The notes under the pieces are model-generated. The model worked only from the letters and a program-made list of their open reading frames with translations. It searched no databases and was not told where the DNA came from. The position numbers and the translations under genes are program-made. This document shows positions 6,271 through 8,434 of a stretch of 8,434 nucleotides of DNA, piece by piece (the stretch's first letter is position 1; every line of letters begins with the position of its first letter). The DNA is from Chloroflexi bacterium RBG_16_64_43. Its GTDB lineage: Bacteria; Chloroflexota; Anaerolineae; Anaerolineales; RBG-16-64-43. The DNA lies in assembly GCA_001796965.1 (NCBI GenBank), contig MGOA01000077.1:1-8434 (forward strand), in the 5' to 3' direction.

Positions 6271-8434
6271 TTAGGGTGCGGGGGCGGCGGTCTCGTCGGG
6301 GCCGCCCGTAGGCGTCGCGGTCAAGCCGATCTCCGATTCCCAGGGGTACTTCGTCAGTGGCTTACCGAAGAAGTAGATCTCCAGCACGCGGCGGAAAATG
6401 GGTGCGGCGATCTGTGAACCCTCACCCTGATTCTCGGCGATGACCACCATGGCGATGTCGGGCTTGTCGGGGCGGTTGTCGTAGGTGTACCCGGCAAACC
6501 AGGCATGCGGGTCGCCGGCCGGATCCTCGGCAGTGCCAGTCTTGCCGGCCAACTTCACTTGCAGATCGAGAAAGCGGAAACGCGCTGTGCCGTTCTGATC
6601 GGAAACAACGCCCTGCATGGCCTGCTGGACCGTGGCCAAGTTCTGCGCGCTGAGCGGCAGTTGGGCGCGGGCCTCGGGCGCAAATGTGTAGAGCGAGTCG
6701 CCAATCGGCGGCAGGATGTGATGGATGAGTTGCGGGCGGTACAACGTGCCGCCGTTGCCAACCGCCGCAACGAAGTTGGCCACCTGCAGCGGCGTGACGA
6801 GCACGCGCCCCTGGCCGATGGCCGAGTTCACCGCATCTCCGGCCAGCCAATCTTCGCCAAGCGTTTCCTTTTTCCAGGCCGGGTCCGGGATCAACCCTTC
6901 TTCCTCAGGCAGTACCTCGATGCCGGTGGCCTTACCCAGGCCGAAGCCGCGGGCCATGTTGGGGACCAACCATTGGTCTTTGGTGTACAGGTCGAGCCCG
7001 ATGTGCCAGAAGAACGGATCGCAGGATTGGATCAGTCCGTGAACCAGGTCGATCACCCCGTGGGGCGGCCGTCCCCACGAGACGGTCCAATCAGTGAGAA
7101 CCACCCCAGGAATTTCGCGGAAGTAGCCAGTGCAGCGGTAGGCCGTATCCGGTGTGTAGTACCCGGATTCGAGCGCTGCCGACAGGGTGACGATCTTGAA
7201 CACCGAGCCGAGCGGGTATTGGCCCTGGGTCGCGCGATTGAGCAGCGGGATGCGCGGGTCGCTGAATATCTGGGGCAGCAGGAACTCGCTGTTGTAATTA
7301 CCTGGATCAAACAGGTTGCTGTCGAAGCCGGGGCTCGAGACCATGGCCAGGACTTCGCCGGTATCCCGCTGGAGCAGGACGATCGCGCCCGAGAATGCGC
7401 CCAGCCCGAAGCGTTCGACCTTGGTTTGCACATCACGGTCGAGGGTAGTGTATATGGAGGCGGCGGGTTGGAGCGGGCTCTCGGCCAGTGTGGCCACCAC
7501 CTGACCCGTCGGCGCCACAACCAGAAGCCGCCCGCCATGCTTACCCGCGAGGAAAGGCTCGCCCCACGCCTCAACCCCGATCACGCCCACCTTCTCGTCG
7601 CCGCGATAGCCGCGCGCCTGATAGGCCTCGAGTTGCTCCTCGGGCACCTGCGAGATGAAGCCCACCGCGTGAGAAGCGCTCCCGCCGCCGTAGTAGTAGC
7701 GCGAGCGGGAGGTGCGCATGACCAGACCACCCAGCGTGGTGAGGGCCTCGTAGCGGCTTTTCACCTCGTCGAGCGAGGCAATGCCCACGGGCACGTACCA
7801 ATCCGACGGCGCATCGGCATAAAGCGCACGGATGACTTGCGGATGCAGGTTGAGTAGCGAGCTGAGCTCATCCAGGAGACGAGCCTCATCGGTGATCTGC
7901 CCCGGGATGACGCCGAGAGAAGCGGAGTCGGTTTCGTACGCCAGGGCTTTTCCGTTGCGGTCGTATATGTTGCCCCGCGCCGGGATGGTCTGTTCCATCA
8001 TCAGCGTGTTGCCGCCCCGGAGTTCGGGCAGGATCAGGGTCTCGTCCCAGGCCACCTTCCATTGGCCTTGTTCCAGCCGCAACGGCATGGTCACTTCGCG
8101 TACCAGGTCGCCCACTACGGCTGTGTGCAGGGTAAGACTGAAGCTGACCTCGGCCGTCTGAGTGCTGACCCGAGCGCCGTGGGTCTGGTAGTCGAGCCCG
8201 CTGAGTGTGGCCGCAGCGGCCACCTCCTGATAGCGCTCGCGGAAGGTCTCCACCGTCATGGCGTCGCGGCTCAGCGTGGAGAGGCCGGTATACATCGCCT
8301 CGTAGTCGCCGCGCTGCCACGCACTGAGAAACGTGCCCGCGGCCACCTCGGGATCGGGAGCGGGAGTCACGAGAACGTAGGGCGAGGGCAACGGGGTGGT
8401 CGTCGCGGGCCCCGCGCCCGAGCAGGCCACCAGC
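6271..8434 (-). CDS. Class B penicillin-binding protein with NTF2-like N-terminal domain, lipoprotein type (5' truncated by window edge)
   Basis: A transpeptidase that crosslinks peptidoglycan stem peptides outside the membrane. The frame remains open to the right edge. The last in-window codons read L-V-A-C-S-G, a lipobox, so the GTG at 8430-8428 is an internal valine and the real start and signal peptide lie outside. Counting that GTG as residue 1, Cys3 is the likely lipidated residue. A Pro/Thr spacer follows, then an NTF2-like (MecA_N-type) domain (27-135), a dimerisation domain opening with ARGNIYDRNG (151-160), and the transpeptidase domain (about 325-690). Active-site motifs are SVFK (409-412, nucleophile Ser409), SCD (469-471) in place of SxN, and KTG (630-632). 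SxD is known in PBP2/MrdA-type enzymes, so it is probably functional. The C-terminal tail is Pro/Thr/Ala-rich. rsgA follows after 28 nt. Whether it serves elongation, division or low beta-lactam affinity cannot be told. Confidence 0.95.
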   Translation of the reverse strand, partial: LVACSGAGPATTTPLPSPYVLVTPAPDPEVAAGTFLSAWQRGDYEAMYTGLSTLSRDAMTVETFRERYQEVAAAATLSGLDYQTHGARVSTQTAEVSFSLTLHTAVVGDLVREVTMPLRLEQGQWKVAWDETLILPELRGGNTLMMEQTIPARGNIYDRNGKALAYETDSASLGVIPGQITDEARLLDELSSLLNLHPQVIRALYADAPSDWYVPVGIASLDEVKSRYEALTTLGGLVMRTSRSRYYYGGGSASHAVGFISQVPEEQLEAYQARGYRGDEKVGVIGVEAWGEPFLAGKHGGRLLVVAPTGQVVATLAESPLQPAASIYTTLDRDVQTKVERFGLGAFSGAIVLLQRDTGEVLAMVSSPGFDSNLFDPGNYNSEFLLPQIFSDPRIPLLNRATQGQYPLGSVFKIVTLSAALESGYYTPDTAYRCTGYFREIPGVVLTDWTVSWGRPPHGVIDLVHGLIQSCDPFFWHIGLDLYTKDQWLVPNMARGFGLGKATGIEVLPEEEGLIPDPAWKKETLGEDWLAGDAVNSAIGQGRVLVTPLQVANFVAAVGNGGTLYRPQLIHHILPPIGDSLYTFAPEARAQLPLSAQNLATVQQAMQGVVSDQNGTARFRFLDLQVKLAGKTGTAEDPAGDPHAWFAGYTYDNRPDKPDIAMVVIAENQGEGSQIAAPIFRRVLEIYFFGKPLTKYPWESEIGLTATPTGGPDETAAPAP

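Noticed and set aside
6505..7857. A 450-codon open frame on the + strand opposite the PBP gene
   Set aside because: It is fully antisense to a gene with all three transpeptidase motifs. Its translation shows no family signature, and long antisense frames are expected in GC-rich coding DNA.
1..8434. Mobile elements, defence systems, CRISPR arrays or a biosynthetic cluster
   Set aside because: No transposase, integrase, direct-repeat array or clustered accessory genes were seen; all but one of the genes are recognisable housekeeping families.

Overview
The window looks like ordinary chromosome from a GC-rich bacterium, most likely a member of the Chloroflexota (Anaerolineae-like). That placement rests on remembered family resemblance and was not tested by a search. 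The pointers are a secreted lipoprotein built from repeats with the C-x10-C 'ETGHN' / 'LGxP' signature often seen in that phylum, a PheT with a long EMAP-like tRNA-binding insert, and a PheS with a four-cysteine insert. No mobile element, CRISPR array, rRNA or credible tRNA was seen.

Layout. On the + strand, 1-3258 carries the phenylalanyl-tRNA synthetase operon: the C-terminal 215 residues of PheS (its start lies before the window), then complete PheT, separated by 42 nt. PheT is followed by a strong intrinsic terminator at 3276-3305. Everything after that lies on the - strand. Reading in the direction of transcription (right to left) there are: a class B penicillin-binding protein whose first in-window residues form a lipobox (its true start lies beyond the right edge); the ribosome-assembly GTPase RsgA, 28 nt downstream; a two-repeat secreted lipoprotein of unknown function with its own candidate promoter; a 241-nt stretch with no gene; and a single-domain cold-shock protein gene that converges on pheT at the shared hairpin.

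How the genes fit together. pheS and pheT encode the two subunits of one alpha2-beta2 enzyme. The PBP (cell-wall crosslinking) and rsgA (30S maturation) are probably co-transcribed but are not obviously linked in function. The lipoprotein may be read from both the PBP-rsgA transcript and its own promoter. The cold-shock gene is a separate unit with a well-formed promoter (TTGACT-17-TACGAT), a leader of about 134 nt and a strong ribosome binding site.

Most interesting points. There is no obvious new multi-gene system here. The best candidates for a second look are the structured cold-shock leader, which contains a terminator-like hairpin and a tRNA-D-arm-like stretch; the gap-free internal duplication in the lipoprotein; the lipoprotein-type PBP with an NTF2-like domain; and the divergent PheS with a Cys4 module and an altered motif 2.
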